Assembly: GCF_902506415.1 (NCBI RefSeq)
Contig: NZ_LR733275.1
Span: 5,060,176 to 5,124,175, forward strand
Direction of reading: 5' to 3'
Source of the DNA: Massilia sp. 9I
Lineage (GTDB): Bacteria > Pseudomonadota > Gammaproteobacteria > Burkholderiales > Burkholderiaceae_D
Length of the DNA: 64,000 nt
The position numbers and the translations under genes were made by a program. Within the stretch, counting starts at the first letter, position 1; each line of letters opens with the position of its first letter. Shown here piece by piece: positions 42,995 to 51,755 of the stretch. The notes below the pieces were generated by a model, which worked only from the letters and a program-made list of their open reading frames with translations, had not been told where the DNA came from and made no database searches.

Positions 42995-44245
42995 ATGGCA
43001 CAAATCGAAGTCAAGGTACCCCAACTGTCGGAATCGGTTGCTGAAGCGACCCTGCTGTCCTGGCACAAGAAAGTCGGCGAGAAAGTCTCGCGCGACGAGA
43101 ACATGATCGACATCGAGACCGACAAGGTGGTCCTGGAACTGCCGGCGCCGAACGAAGGCGTGATCGTCCAGCTGCTCAAGGCCGACGGCGCCACCGTCGT
43201 GTCGGGCGAAGTCATCGCCATCATCGATACCGAAGCTTCGGCACAGACCAGCCCGCTGGAAGTCAAAGCGATCCCGTCGGCTGCACCGAATGCACCGATC
43301 GAAGCCGCTCCGGCAGCAGCTGCTACCGGCTCGAAAGGCGACGTCGCCATGCCGGCCGCCGCCAAGATCCTGGCCGACAACAACCTGAGCGCTTCGGATG
43401 CCACCGGCACCGGCCGCGACGGCCGCGTGACCAAGGGCGACGCCCTGGCCGCTGTCGCCAACAAGCCGGCGCAAGCCGCTGCACCGGCGCCTGCCGCCAA
43501 ACCGGCCCTGCAGCAAATTTCCGCACCGAGCGCCAGCCTGGGCGACCGTCCGGAAGAGCGCGTGCCGATGAGCCGCCTGCGCGCCCGTATCGCCGAGCGC
43601 CTGCTGCAGTCGCAACAGACCAACGCCATCCTGACCACCTTCAACGAAGTGAACATGGCTCCGGTCATGGAGCTGCGTAACAAGTACAAGGACAAGTTCG
43701 AGAAAGAACACGGCGTCAAGCTGGGCTTCATGTCCTTCTTCGTCAAGGCCGCCGTCGCCGCACTGAAGAAGTACCCGATCCTGAACGCGTCGGTCGACGG
43801 TAACGATATCGTCTACCACGGCTACTTCGACATCGGTATCGCCGTCGGTTCGCCACGCGGCCTGGTGGTGCCGATCCTGCGCAACGCCGACCAGCTGTCG
43901 ATCGCCGAGATCGAGAAGAAGATCGGCGAATTCGGCCAGAAGGCAAAAGACGGCAAGCTGACCCTGGAAGACCTGAACGGCGGTACCTTCTCGATCTCGA
44001 ACGGCGGTGTGTTCGGCTCGATGCTGTCGACCCCGATCATCAACCCGCCGCAGTCGGCAATCCTGGGCGTGCACGCGACCAAGGACCGCGCCGTGGTCGA
44101 AAACGGCCAGATCGTGATCCGTCCGATGAACTACCTGGCGATGTCCTACGACCACCGCATCATCGACGGCCGCGAAGCCGTGCTGGGCCTGGTGGCCATG
44201 AAGGACGCGCTGGAAGATCCGGCACGCCTGCTGCTCGACCTGTAA
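42995..44245 (+). CDS. sucB: Dihydrolipoyllysine succinyltransferase (OGDH E2)
   Basis: A 416-residue core enzyme of the 2-oxoglutarate dehydrogenase complex. Domains: one lipoyl domain (1-77, lipoyl lysine in IDIETDKVVLELPAP), an Ala/Pro linker, the peripheral E1/E3-binding domain (AAKILADNNLSASDATGTGR, about 115-150), a second linker, and the catalytic domain with SYDHRIIDGREAVLGL (His/Asp active site). It transfers succinyl to CoA. 68 bases after sucA. Confidence 0.97.
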   Translation: MAQIEVKVPQLSESVAEATLLSWHKKVGEKVSRDENMIDIETDKVVLELPAPNEGVIVQLLKADGATVVSGEVIAIIDTEASAQTSPLEVKAIPSAAPNAPIEAAPAAAATGSKGDVAMPAAAKILADNNLSASDATGTGRDGRVTKGDALAAVANKPAQAAAPAPAAKPALQQISAPSASLGDRPEERVPMSRLRARIAERLLQSQQTNAILTTFNEVNMAPVMELRNKYKDKFEKEHGVKLGFMSFFVKAAVAALKKYPILNASVDGNDIVYHGYFDIGIAVGSPRGLVVPILRNADQLSIAEIEKKIGEFGQKAKDGKLTLEDLNGGTFSISNGGVFGSMLSTPIINPPQSAILGVHATKDRAVVENGQIVIRPMNYLAMSYDHRIIDGREAVLGLVAMKDALEDPARLLLDL

Positions 44246-44309
44246 TTCATTACCCACAACGCAGGGCGCGCTGCCTGGCGCTTCCTGCAGCAGTTTGAAG
44301 GAGTAAGGC

Positions 44310-44657
44310 ATGAATCTGTCGGACGAAATCAAGCGGCTGCACGAGCTGCACCAGGCCGGCGCGCTGAGCGACGCCGAATTCGAACAGGCCAAGACGCGGG
44401 TGCTGTCGGCATCTGCGAGCACCGGGCCTGGGGTTAACCTGAACAAGGGCAGCGGCAGCGCTTCGCTCGGCGGAGAGCTGAACAACCTGCGCCGCTCGCG
44501 CGTCGACCGCTGGCTGGGCGGCGTGTGCGGCGGACTGGCGCCGGCGACCGGGGTCGACTCCTGGGTGTGGCGGCTGATCTTCGTGCTGTTCACTCTGACC
44601 TTTGGTTTCGGCGTGCTGGTGTACCTGCTGTTGTGGATTTTTGTTCCCGAAGAATAA
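44310..44657 (+). CDS. SHOCT + PspC domain membrane protein
   Basis: A 115-residue protein with an N-terminal SHOCT-like helical hairpin (EIKRLHELHQAGALSDAEFEQAKTRVL, about 5-33), a Gly/Ser linker and a C-terminal PspC domain (RWLGGVCGGLAPATGVDSWVWRLIFVLFTLTFGFGVLVYLLLWIFVP), one or two helices in the inner membrane. PspC proteins take part in envelope-stress sensing. GAAGGAG precedes the ATG. It lies between sucB and lpdA, an unexplained insertion in an otherwise metabolic run. Confidence 0.85.
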   Translation: MNLSDEIKRLHELHQAGALSDAEFEQAKTRVLSASASTGPGVNLNKGSGSASLGGELNNLRRSRVDRWLGGVCGGLAPATGVDSWVWRLIFVLFTLTFGFGVLVYLLLWIFVPEE

Positions 44658-44698
44658 ACACGTTCGGTCTGCAGGTTTAGTACCTATAGCTTCCAGAC

Positions 44699-44802
44699 CG
44701 TCATTCCGGCGCGGGCCGGAATCCAAGTTCGCCGAGCAGCCACCGGCATGACGCGCTAGCTCGACGCGACGAAATTGGGTCCCCGCCTTCGCGGGGACGA
44801 CG
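44699..44802. repeat. REPIN-type element (GTCATTCCGG family), copy 1
   Basis: Two hairpin units in inverted orientation: CGTCATTCCGGCGCGGGCCG...CCAAGTTCG on the left and AAATTGGGTCCCCGCC...GGGGACGACG on the right, about 104 bases in all, in the gap before lpdA. A second copy is at 51604-51731. This is the classic two-REP arrangement. Confidence 0.85.
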
Positions 44803-44853
44803 GATCATCCTTGAGTGGTGAGTGGATGCGGATCGACTCAACTAGGAAAAAAC

Positions 44854-46284
44854 ATGAGTGACAAACAATTTGACGTCGTCGTGATCGGCGGCGGTCCTGG
44901 CGGCTACATCGCTGCCATCCGTGCAGCGCAGCTGGGCTTCAAGACCGCCTGCATCGACGAGTGGAGCAACGCAGCCGGCAAGCCGGCTCCGGGCGGTACC
45001 TGCACCAACGTCGGCTGCATCCCGTCGAAAGCGCTGCTGCAGTCGTCGGAGCACTTCGAGCACGCCGGTCACGCCTTCGCCGACCACGGCATCAAGGTGG
45101 GCGGCCTGGAACTCGACCTGCCGACCATGCTCAAGCGTAAGGACACCATCGTCAAACAGAACAACGATGGCATCCTGTTCCTGTTCAAGAAGAACAAGGT
45201 GACCTTCTTCCACGGCCGCGGCGCGTTCGCAGGCAAGGCTGGCGAGGGCTACACCATCAACGTGACCGGTCCGACGACCGACACCATCACCGCCAAGAAC
45301 GTGGTCGTGGCGACCGGTTCGAACGCACGCCAGCTGCCGGGCGCGGAATTCGACGAGAAGATCATCCTGTCGAACGCCGGCGCACTGGCGATCGATGCGG
45401 TTCCGGGCAAGCTCGGCGTGATCGGCGCCGGCGTCATCGGCCTGGAAATGGGTTCGGTGTGGCGCCGCGTCGGCGCCGACGTCACCGTGCTGGAAGGTCT
45501 GCCGACCTTCCTCGGCGCGGTCGACGAGCAGATCGCCAAAGAAGCGCACAAGCTGTTCACCAAGCAGGGCCTGAAGATCAACCTGGGCTGCAAGATCGGC
45601 AAGATCACCAAGGGCGCCAACGACGTCACCGTGGAATACGCCGACAGCACCGGCGCCGAGCAGAAGGCGACGTTCGATCGCCTGATCATCTCGATCGGCC
45701 GCGTGCCGAACACCAACGGCCTCGGCATCGAGACCGTCGGCCTGCAGCTGGACGAGCGCGGCTTCGTGGTGGTGGACGACGAGTGCCGCACCAGCCTGCC
45801 GGGCGTGTGGGCGGTGGGCGACGTCGTGCGCGGCCCGATGCTGGCGCACAAGGCGGAAGAAGAGGGCGTCGCGGTTGCCGAGCGCATCGCCGGTCAGCAC
45901 GGCCACGTCAACTTCAACACCATCCCGTGGGTCATCTACACCTCGCCGGAAATCGCCTGGGTCGGCAAGACCGAGCAGCAGCTGAAGGCCGAAGGCGTGT
46001 CCTACAAGGCCGGCACCTTCCCGTTCATGGCCAACGGCCGTGCGCGCGCGCTGGGCGATACCTCGGGCATGGTGAAGTTCCTGGCCGATGCAGTCACCGA
46101 TGAAATCCTGGGCGTGCACATCGTCGGCCCGGTCGCTTCGGAACTGATCTCGGAAGCCGTCGTCGCGATGGAGTTCAAGGCCTCGTCGGAAGACATCGCC
46201 CGCATCTGCCACGCACACCCGTCGCTGTCGGAAGCCGTCAAGGAAGCCGCACTGGCGGTGGACAAGCGTTCGCTGAACTTCTAA
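44854..46284 (+). CDS. lpdA: Dihydrolipoyl dehydrogenase (E3)
   Basis: A 476-residue flavoprotein disulfide reductase that reoxidises dihydrolipoyl groups of the 2-oxoglutarate complex with NAD. Seen: FAD motif VVVIGGGPGGYIAAIRAAQLG, redox disulfide GGTCTNVGCIPSKALL, NAD motif LGVIGAGVIGLEMGSVW, GRVPNT and the C-terminal His-Glu dyad in HAHPSLSEAVKEAAL. No lipoyl domain is fused. CTAGGAAA precedes the ATG at 44854; a REPIN occupies the upstream gap. Confidence 0.97.
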   Translation: MSDKQFDVVVIGGGPGGYIAAIRAAQLGFKTACIDEWSNAAGKPAPGGTCTNVGCIPSKALLQSSEHFEHAGHAFADHGIKVGGLELDLPTMLKRKDTIVKQNNDGILFLFKKNKVTFFHGRGAFAGKAGEGYTINVTGPTTDTITAKNVVVATGSNARQLPGAEFDEKIILSNAGALAIDAVPGKLGVIGAGVIGLEMGSVWRRVGADVTVLEGLPTFLGAVDEQIAKEAHKLFTKQGLKINLGCKIGKITKGANDVTVEYADSTGAEQKATFDRLIISIGRVPNTNGLGIETVGLQLDERGFVVVDDECRTSLPGVWAVGDVVRGPMLAHKAEEEGVAVAERIAGQHGHVNFNTIPWVIYTSPEIAWVGKTEQQLKAEGVSYKAGTFPFMANGRARALGDTSGMVKFLADAVTDEILGVHIVGPVASELISEAVVAMEFKASSEDIARICHAHPSLSEAVKEAALAVDKRSLNF

Positions 46285-46327
46285 GCATCACCGGACACCC
46301 ACCATCGTTGTTGGCGGATGTGTCCCC

Positions 46328-46437
46328 CGTAGGGTGGGCGGGTTCCCCGCCCACGCGTTCAACGCACGTATGCAGGCCACGAAGCGGGCCGGGACACGAG
46401 ATTTGAACGCGTGGGCGGGAGACCCGCCCACCCTACG
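46328..46437. repeat. REP-type palindromic element (CGTAGGGTGGGC family), copy 2
   Basis: CGTAGGGTGGGCGGGTTCCC...GCCCACGCGTTCAACG, a 38-base spacer, then the same unit inverted (TTGAACGCGTGGGC...GCCCACCCTACG). Matches the element at 12931-13009 with units in opposite order. It ends 18 bases before zapE. Confidence 0.85.
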
Positions 46438-46455
46438 TTTAACACCTGGCTCTCC

Positions 46456-47553
46456 ATGAACGTCCAAGAGTACTATCAACACGCCCTCACCGAGCGTGGT
46501 TTCAAATCCGATCCGGCCCAGCAGGCCGCGGTTGACCGCCTGCAGCAGGCGTACGACGACTGGGTCCAGTACAAGGCCCAGCGGTCGTCCGCTTTCAAGC
46601 GCCTCATCAACCGTCCGGACGTGCCGAAAGGCGTCTACATGTGGGGCGGGGTGGGGCGCGGCAAGTCCTTCCTGATGGACTCCTTCTATTCGGTGGTGCC
46701 GGTGGTGCGCAAGACGCGCCTGCACTTCCACGAATTCATGCGCGCCGTGCACGGCCAGCTGGACGAGCTCAAAGGCGTGGCGGATCCGCTCGACGAAGTG
46801 GCCAAGCGCATCGCCAAGAAGTACCGCCTGATCTGCTTCGACGAATTCCACGTCTCGGACATCGCCGACGCGATGATCCTGTATAACCTGCTCAAGGCCT
46901 TGTTCGACAACGGCGTGAGCTTCGTGATGACCTCGAACTACGAGCCGTCCACGCTATATCCGGACGGCCTGCACCGCGACCGCATGCTGCCGACCATCGC
47001 GCTGCTGGAGGAAAAGCTCGACATCCTCAACGTCGATGCCGGCAACGACTACCGCAAGCGCGCGCTGGAGCAGGTCGAGGCCTATTACACGCCGCTCAAC
47101 GCCGCCTCGGACCACATGCTGCGCGAAGCCTACGCCAAGGTCGCCGACACCGCCGACGAGAGCCCGATCGTCCACATCGAGAACCGCGAGATCCGCGCGC
47201 TGCGCCGCGCCGGCGGCGTGATCTGGTTCGACTTCGCCACCCTGTGCGGCGGGCCGCGTTCGCAGAACGACTACCTGGAACTGGCTTCGCGCTTCCACAC
47301 CGTGGTCCTGTCCGGGATCCCGGCCATGTCGGCGGGCCAGTCCTCGGAGGCGCGCCGCTTCACCTGGCTGATCGACGTGTTCTACGACCACAAGGTCAAG
47401 CTGATCATGTCGGCGGCGGTGGAGCCGGAAGAGCTGTACACCACGGGTATGCTCGCGAACGAATTCCACCGCACCGTCTCGCGTATCATTGAAATGCAGT
47501 CGCGCGAGTACATGCTCGCCGAGCGCCGCGGTGCGGCCGACGCCATCGCCTGA
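46456..47553 (+). CDS. zapE: Cell division ATPase ZapE (AFG1-like)
   Basis: A 365-residue AFG1-family P-loop ATPase associated with the division site. Seen: Walker A GVYMWGGVGRGKSFLMDSFY (about residues 56-75), Walker B LICFDEFHVSDIADAM, the arginine region VMTSNYEPSTLYPDGLHRDRMLP and the C-terminal FHRTVSRIIEMQSREYM. E. coli ZapE promotes Z-ring constriction under some conditions. The ATG at 46456 follows the palindromic element directly and has only a weak ribosome site. Confidence 0.92.
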   Translation: MNVQEYYQHALTERGFKSDPAQQAAVDRLQQAYDDWVQYKAQRSSAFKRLINRPDVPKGVYMWGGVGRGKSFLMDSFYSVVPVVRKTRLHFHEFMRAVHGQLDELKGVADPLDEVAKRIAKKYRLICFDEFHVSDIADAMILYNLLKALFDNGVSFVMTSNYEPSTLYPDGLHRDRMLPTIALLEEKLDILNVDAGNDYRKRALEQVEAYYTPLNAASDHMLREAYAKVADTADESPIVHIENREIRALRRAGGVIWFDFATLCGGPRSQNDYLELASRFHTVVLSGIPAMSAGQSSEARRFTWLIDVFYDHKVKLIMSAAVEPEELYTTGMLANEFHRTVSRIIEMQSREYMLAERRGAADAIA

Positions 47554-47567
47554 ATCGAAAGGAAACC

Positions 47568-48254
47568 ATGACGAGTCTTCCAGTAATGCGCGCTTTCGCC
47601 GCAGCCGTGCTTGCAGCCGCGCTGTCCGCCTGCGCCAGCGTGGCGCCGGGCCCCGCGGTGGAAACGGTCGACCCTACCACCTCGGTGGAACAGGCCGACC
47701 AGCGCCTGGCCGCCGTCGCCCGCGAGCGCGCAGCCATCGAGGCGCGCTATGCCGAGCGCGAAGCGGTCTGCTACGAGAAATTCTTCGTGAACCACTGCCT
47801 GGACGAAGCCAAGGAGCGCCGCCGGGTAGCGCTGGTGGCCCAGCGCAATATCGAAATCGAAGCTGATCGCTACAAGCGCCGCGCAAAGGTCGAGGAGCGC
47901 GACAAGGAAATCGCAGCCGCGGACGCCAAATACAAGGCCGAGGAAGCGCGGCTGGCGGCCGAACCGCCGCCGCCCCCGCGCGATACCACGGCCTTGCCGG
48001 CCACCAGGCCGTCCCCGGCCGCCTCGCGCATGGCGCGCCGCAATGCCAAAGCCAAGGAAGAAGCCGCCCGTGCGCCGGAAGAGGCGGCGAAGGCGGCCGC
48101 CAATGTCCGCGAGTTCGAGGAGCGCAAGCGCAAGTCGGAGCAGAAGCAGAAGGATGTCGCCGAGCGCGTCGCCGAGCGCGAGGCGAAGGCAGCGGCGCGC
48201 AGGGCCGAGGAAGAGAAGAAGGCCAAGGCAGCCGTGCCGCCCGCCGGCAAATAA
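47568..48254 (+). CDS. Coiled-coil lipoprotein of unknown function
   Basis: A 228-residue protein: lipoprotein signal (RAFAAAVLAAALSAC, lipobox near residue 22), then a strongly charged helical body rich in Ala, Glu, Lys and Arg (for example DQRLAAVARERAAIEARYAEREAVCYEKFF, ERKRKSEQKQKDVAERVAERE), predicted coiled coil, with two cysteines (VCYEKFFVNHCLDEAKERRR) that could form a disulfide. Similar proteins are common in Oxalobacteraceae; function unknown. GAAAGGAAACC precedes the ATG, 14 bases after zapE. A terminator follows. Confidence 0.75.
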   Translation: MTSLPVMRAFAAAVLAAALSACASVAPGPAVETVDPTTSVEQADQRLAAVARERAAIEARYAEREAVCYEKFFVNHCLDEAKERRRVALVAQRNIEIEADRYKRRAKVEERDKEIAAADAKYKAEEARLAAEPPPPPRDTTALPATRPSPAASRMARRNAKAKEEAARAPEEAAKAAANVREFEERKRKSEQKQKDVAERVAEREAKAAARRAEEEKKAKAAVPPAGK

Positions 48255-48262
48255 GGTCGACG

Positions 48263-48290
48263 CCGGGCGTTAAACCACGCGCCCGGTTTT
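48263..48290 (+). terminator. Rho-independent terminator after the coiled-coil lipoprotein gene
   Basis: CCGGGCG pairs with CGCCCGG and is followed by TTTT. It overlaps the end of the convergent PP2C gene. Confidence 0.75.
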
Positions 48291-49064
48291 CCCCGCCAGT
48301 CCATCCTGGACCGCTTTCACCAGCTTCACGATCGCCATCGAGCAGTTCCCGCCCTTGCCCTGGGAGCGCTCACCCGCCTTGTTGATCAGCATTTCCGATG
48401 CTTGCCGCGGCGTGGCCTTGACTGTCACAGTCGCCAGTTCCGCGTCCGTGAAGAAATGCCACAGCCCGTCCGAGGCCAGCAGGAAGCCGTCGCCCGGCGC
48501 CAGCCCCGTATGGCTGCCGATGGTCACGAAAGGGTCCTTGCGGCTGTTTCCCAGCACATTCAGCAGCAGTTTCGACTTGCGGTGGTTTCTGGCCGCTTCT
48601 TCCGGCAGCCTGTCGGTGGACATCAAGTGCTCGACATAGGCGGCGTCGTTGGTGCGGCTCACGCATTTGCCGTCCTGGAAGCGGTACAGCCGCGAATCGC
48701 CGACATGGGCCCAGACAGCTTCCTGGTGCGGCGTGAGGACCAGCCCGACGAAGCTGGCGTGCGCTTCGGCCTGCGTGGCCACCGCGTTCATCTTGATGAT
48801 CAGGTGGGTCTCGTTGACGATATCGCGCAGCAGCTCGCCCAGGCGCTCCAGGCTCGGGTGGTCGCCAGGCTTGAATTCGTCGAAGACCTGGCGCGCGGTG
48901 TGCAGCACCTGGTCCGCGCCCGACGCCCCGGCGATGCCGTCCGACAGCACGGCCAGCACGTAGCCGGGCGCACGGGCGCCGGTAAGCAGGGCAACGCGGT
49001 CGTTCTGCTGCGGACGGTTCCCGATGTGCTGCGCGGTCCCGGCTTCGATCTTGTATGTTGTCAT
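48270..49064 (-). CDS. PP2C-family serine/threonine protein phosphatase
   Basis: A 264-residue metal-dependent phosphatase with the PP2C aspartates: RPQQNDRVAL (motif 1, ND replacing the usual ED), AVLSDGIAGASGADQ, AHVGDSRLYRF and LASDGLWHFF. Such proteins reverse serine/threonine phosphorylation, for instance with a partner kinase; no such kinase is in this window. It stands alone, divergent from the DUF465 gene. Confidence 0.9.
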   Translation of the reverse strand: MTTYKIEAGTAQHIGNRPQQNDRVALLTGARAPGYVLAVLSDGIAGASGADQVLHTARQVFDEFKPGDHPSLERLGELLRDIVNETHLIIKMNAVATQAEAHASFVGLVLTPHQEAVWAHVGDSRLYRFQDGKCVSRTNDAAYVEHLMSTDRLPEEAARNHRKSKLLLNVLGNSRKDPFVTIGSHTGLAPGDGFLLASDGLWHFFTDAELATVTVKATPRQASEMLINKAGERSQGKGGNCSMAIVKLVKAVQDGLAGKTGRVV

Positions 49065-49257
49065 AAACCTTTATTTCCGTAGCGCTCGCGCCAATCTTTG
49101 TTGGCGGCAACCTCAGCGTAGATTAAACTATGCACCGAGAAGCCGTGGTGTTGCAAGCCGAACACAGCGGCAAGCACCTTGCGCCGCCGCCCGCCCGCCG
49201 GCGCCATCGCCCGAGCTCCCGCAAACGCCTTGTACAGAACTGTTTGGAACAGCCATC

Positions 49258-49458
49258 ATGACCGACGTCCAGGACATCCAGCGCCGCATCATTGAACTTG
49301 ACGTGGAACACCGCGACCTCGATGCCGTCATCTCGATGCTGGCCGCGGACGGCCATGCCGACCAGCTTCAGCTGCGCCGTTTGAAAAAGCGTAAGCTGCA
49401 GCTCAAGGATCATATTACGCTGCTGAAGATGCAGCTGGTGCCCGATATTCCGGCCTGA
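49258..49458 (+). CDS. YdcH-type DUF465 protein
   Basis: A 66-residue helical-hairpin protein: DVQDIQRRIIELDVEHRDLDAVISML then LRRLKKRKLQLKDHITLLKMQ, the DUF465 (YdcH/SlyX-like) pattern. Function unknown. Its ATG at 49258 is clear in context; it ends 27 bases before the helicase gene in the same direction. Confidence 0.85.
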   Translation: MTDVQDIQRRIIELDVEHRDLDAVISMLAADGHADQLQLRRLKKRKLQLKDHITLLKMQLVPDIPA

Positions 49459-49484
49459 GACAGGCTTCCTGGAAACAAAGTATT

Positions 49485-51578
49485 TTGACCGAACATCTCC
49501 CCGCATCTGTCGTAGACTCCGGCGTCAGCGCCGCCGAGCCGGCGGAAGCGTCGCCGCAGCGCGACGTTCTCCCGGCCAGCGCCCGTCCCGTGGGTAAATA
49601 CGACGAAGAACTCGACCGCCTGTTCGGGGCGGGAGGCCCGCTCGCGCCCAACGTCGGCACCTACAAGCCGCGCCAGTCCCAGACCGAGATGGCCAAGGCC
49701 ATTGCCGGGGCGATCGCCGAGCAGAAGGTCCTAATGGCCGAGGCCGGCACCGGCACCGGCAAGACCTTCGCTTATCTTGTCCCTGCGCTGCTGTGGGGCG
49801 GCAAGACCATCATCTCGACCGGTACCAAGAACTTGCAGGATCAATTGTTCCTGCGCGACATCCCGACCATCCGCGCCGCCCTGCGCGCGCCGGTCTCGGT
49901 GGCGCTGCTCAAGGGTCGCTCCAACTATGTCTGCCACTTCCACCTGGAACGCACGCTGAACAACGGCCGCCTGACTTCGCGCGACGACGTCGGCCACCTG
50001 CGCGAGATCTCGCGCTTCATCAAGATGACCAACTCGGGCGACAAGGCCGAGCTGGCCAAGGTGCCGGAAAACGCCACGGTCTGGAACCTGGTCACCTCGA
50101 CCCGCGACAGCTGCATGGGCGCCGAGTGCCAGTACTACCAGGACTGCTTCGTCATGAAGGCGCGCCGTGAAGCCCAGCAGGCGGACGTGGTCGTGGTCAA
50201 CCACCACCTGTTCTTCGCCGACGTGGCGCTGAAGGACACCGGCGTCGCCGAACTGCTGCCCTCGGCCAACACCATCATCTTCGACGAGGCGCACCAGCTG
50301 CCGGACACGGCCACGCTGTTCTTCGGCCAGTCGGTCTCCACCTCGCAGGTGCTGGAACTGTGCCGCGACGTGCTGGCCGAGGGCCTGGCGCATGCGCGCG
50401 GTCCGGACTGGGCCAAGGTCGTCACCGTGGTCGAGAAAGCTGCGCGCGACCTGCGCCTGACCTTCCCGGAAGGCGGCACCCGCCTGTCGCTGCCGCAGAT
50501 TTTGCCGACCTCGGCCTTCTTCCCGGCGCTGGATAAGCTCAAGGAAGAGCTGTCCGGCATGATTACCGTGCTGGAAGAGCATTCCGCCCGGGCCGAGACG
50601 ATCGAGGCCTGCCGTGTGCGCGCCCATGAATTGATCGCCTCCTTCGAGGGGTGGAAGCCGGACCCGAAGAAAGGCAAGGTCGTGGAGGGAGACGACGCCG
50701 CCGTGCTGTGGGTCGAGGCCTTCAATTCCTCGCTGCAGCTGCACAAGACGCCGTTGTCGATCGCCCCGATCTTCTCGAACCAGCGCGAAGGCACGCCGCG
50801 TAGCTGGATCTTCACCTCGGCAACGCTGGCGGTGAAGAACGACTTCAAGCATTTCTCCGACCAGATGGGCCTGACCGGCGAGCCGGCCATGACCTGGCCG
50901 AGCCCGTTCAACTACGGCGAGCAGGGCATTTTGTATGTGCCGACCGGCTTGCCGGAGCCAAATTCCTTCCAGTACACGGATGCCTGCGTCGACACCGCGC
51001 TGCCGGTGATCGAGGCCGCGGGCGGCCGCACCTTCTTCCTGTGCACGACCATCCGCGCCGTGAACAAGGTGGCCGAGCGCCTGCGCGAAGAGTTCGCGGC
51101 GCGCGGGCTGGACTTCCCGCTGTTCGTGCAGGGCGAGCGTGGACGCACCGAACTGCTGGATTCCTTCCGCAACGCAGGCAATGCGGTGCTGGTCGGCAGC
51201 CAGAGCTTCTGGGAAGGCGTGGACGTGCGCGGCGACGCGCTGTCGCTCGTCATCATCGACAAGCTGCCTTTTGCTCCGCCCGACGATCCGGTGCTGGCGG
51301 CGCGCATCGAGGTGATGGAAAAGCAGGGGCTGAACGGCTTCATGCACCATCAGCTGCCGGAAGCGATCATCACCCTCAAGCAGGGGGCAGGGCGCTTGAT
51401 CCGCGACGTGGAAGACCGCGGCGTGCTGATGATCTGCGACCCGCGCATCATCACCAAGCCTTACGGGCGCCGCATCTGGCAAAGCCTGCCGCCGTTCCGC
51501 CGGACGCGGGTGCAGGCGGATGTGATCGAGTTCTTCCAGCCGGGGGCGATTGCGGACGCGGCGGATTTGAACGCCTGA
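49485..51578 (+). CDS. DinG/YoaA-family ATP-dependent DNA helicase
   Basis: A 697-residue superfamily 2, XPD-like 5'-3' helicase. Seen: Walker A AEAGTGTGKTFAYLVPALLW, DEAH box TIIFDEAHQL, the four Fe-S cysteines of the XPD/DinG type (NYVCHFHLER, DSCMGAECQYYQDCF), and C-terminal motifs GSQSFWEGVDVRGD and QGAGRLIRDVEDRGV. Such helicases resolve R-loops and G-quadruplexes and help with replication blocks. TTG start with a weak GGAAAC ahead. E. coli YoaA and DinG are both candidates, so no symbol is given. Confidence 0.9.
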   Translation: MTEHLPASVVDSGVSAAEPAEASPQRDVLPASARPVGKYDEELDRLFGAGGPLAPNVGTYKPRQSQTEMAKAIAGAIAEQKVLMAEAGTGTGKTFAYLVPALLWGGKTIISTGTKNLQDQLFLRDIPTIRAALRAPVSVALLKGRSNYVCHFHLERTLNNGRLTSRDDVGHLREISRFIKMTNSGDKAELAKVPENATVWNLVTSTRDSCMGAECQYYQDCFVMKARREAQQADVVVVNHHLFFADVALKDTGVAELLPSANTIIFDEAHQLPDTATLFFGQSVSTSQVLELCRDVLAEGLAHARGPDWAKVVTVVEKAARDLRLTFPEGGTRLSLPQILPTSAFFPALDKLKEELSGMITVLEEHSARAETIEACRVRAHELIASFEGWKPDPKKGKVVEGDDAAVLWVEAFNSSLQLHKTPLSIAPIFSNQREGTPRSWIFTSATLAVKNDFKHFSDQMGLTGEPAMTWPSPFNYGEQGILYVPTGLPEPNSFQYTDACVDTALPVIEAAGGRTFFLCTTIRAVNKVAERLREEFAARGLDFPLFVQGERGRTELLDSFRNAGNAVLVGSQSFWEGVDVRGDALSLVIIDKLPFAPPDDPVLAARIEVMEKQGLNGFMHHQLPEAIITLKQGAGRLIRDVEDRGVLMICDPRIITKPYGRRIWQSLPPFRRTRVQADVIEFFQPGAIADAADLNA

Positions 51579-51603
51579 TTGGCCGCTAATTCAAACTTGA
51601 CCG

Positions 51604-51731
51604 TTAGCTTAAGCACGTCGTCCCGGCGCAGGCCGGGACCCAAGTTCGTTGCGTATTGCAAGCGCTTCACTGTGGTGGTACGCGAGCAAAATTGGATTCC
51701 GGCCTTCGCCGGAATGACGTGCTAGAGCTAA
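51604..51731. repeat. REPIN-type element (GTCATTCCGG family), copy 2
   Basis: Inverted pair of REP units: AGCACGTCGTCCCGGCGCAG...CCAAGTTCG and AAATTGGATTCCGGCC...GGAATGACGTGCT. The outermost bases extend the symmetry (TTAGCT...AGCTAA). It follows the helicase gene and precedes the oxidoreductase; homologous to 44699-44802. Confidence 0.88.
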
Positions 51732-51755
51732 TGGGCGGAATAAGTCCCTGAGCTT

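Noticed and set aside
48270..49064. Effector of a type VI secretion post-translational pathway (PppA)
   Set aside because: The PP2C fold fits PppA, but no kinase (PpkA), FHA protein or T6SS gene is nearby, so only the general call is made.
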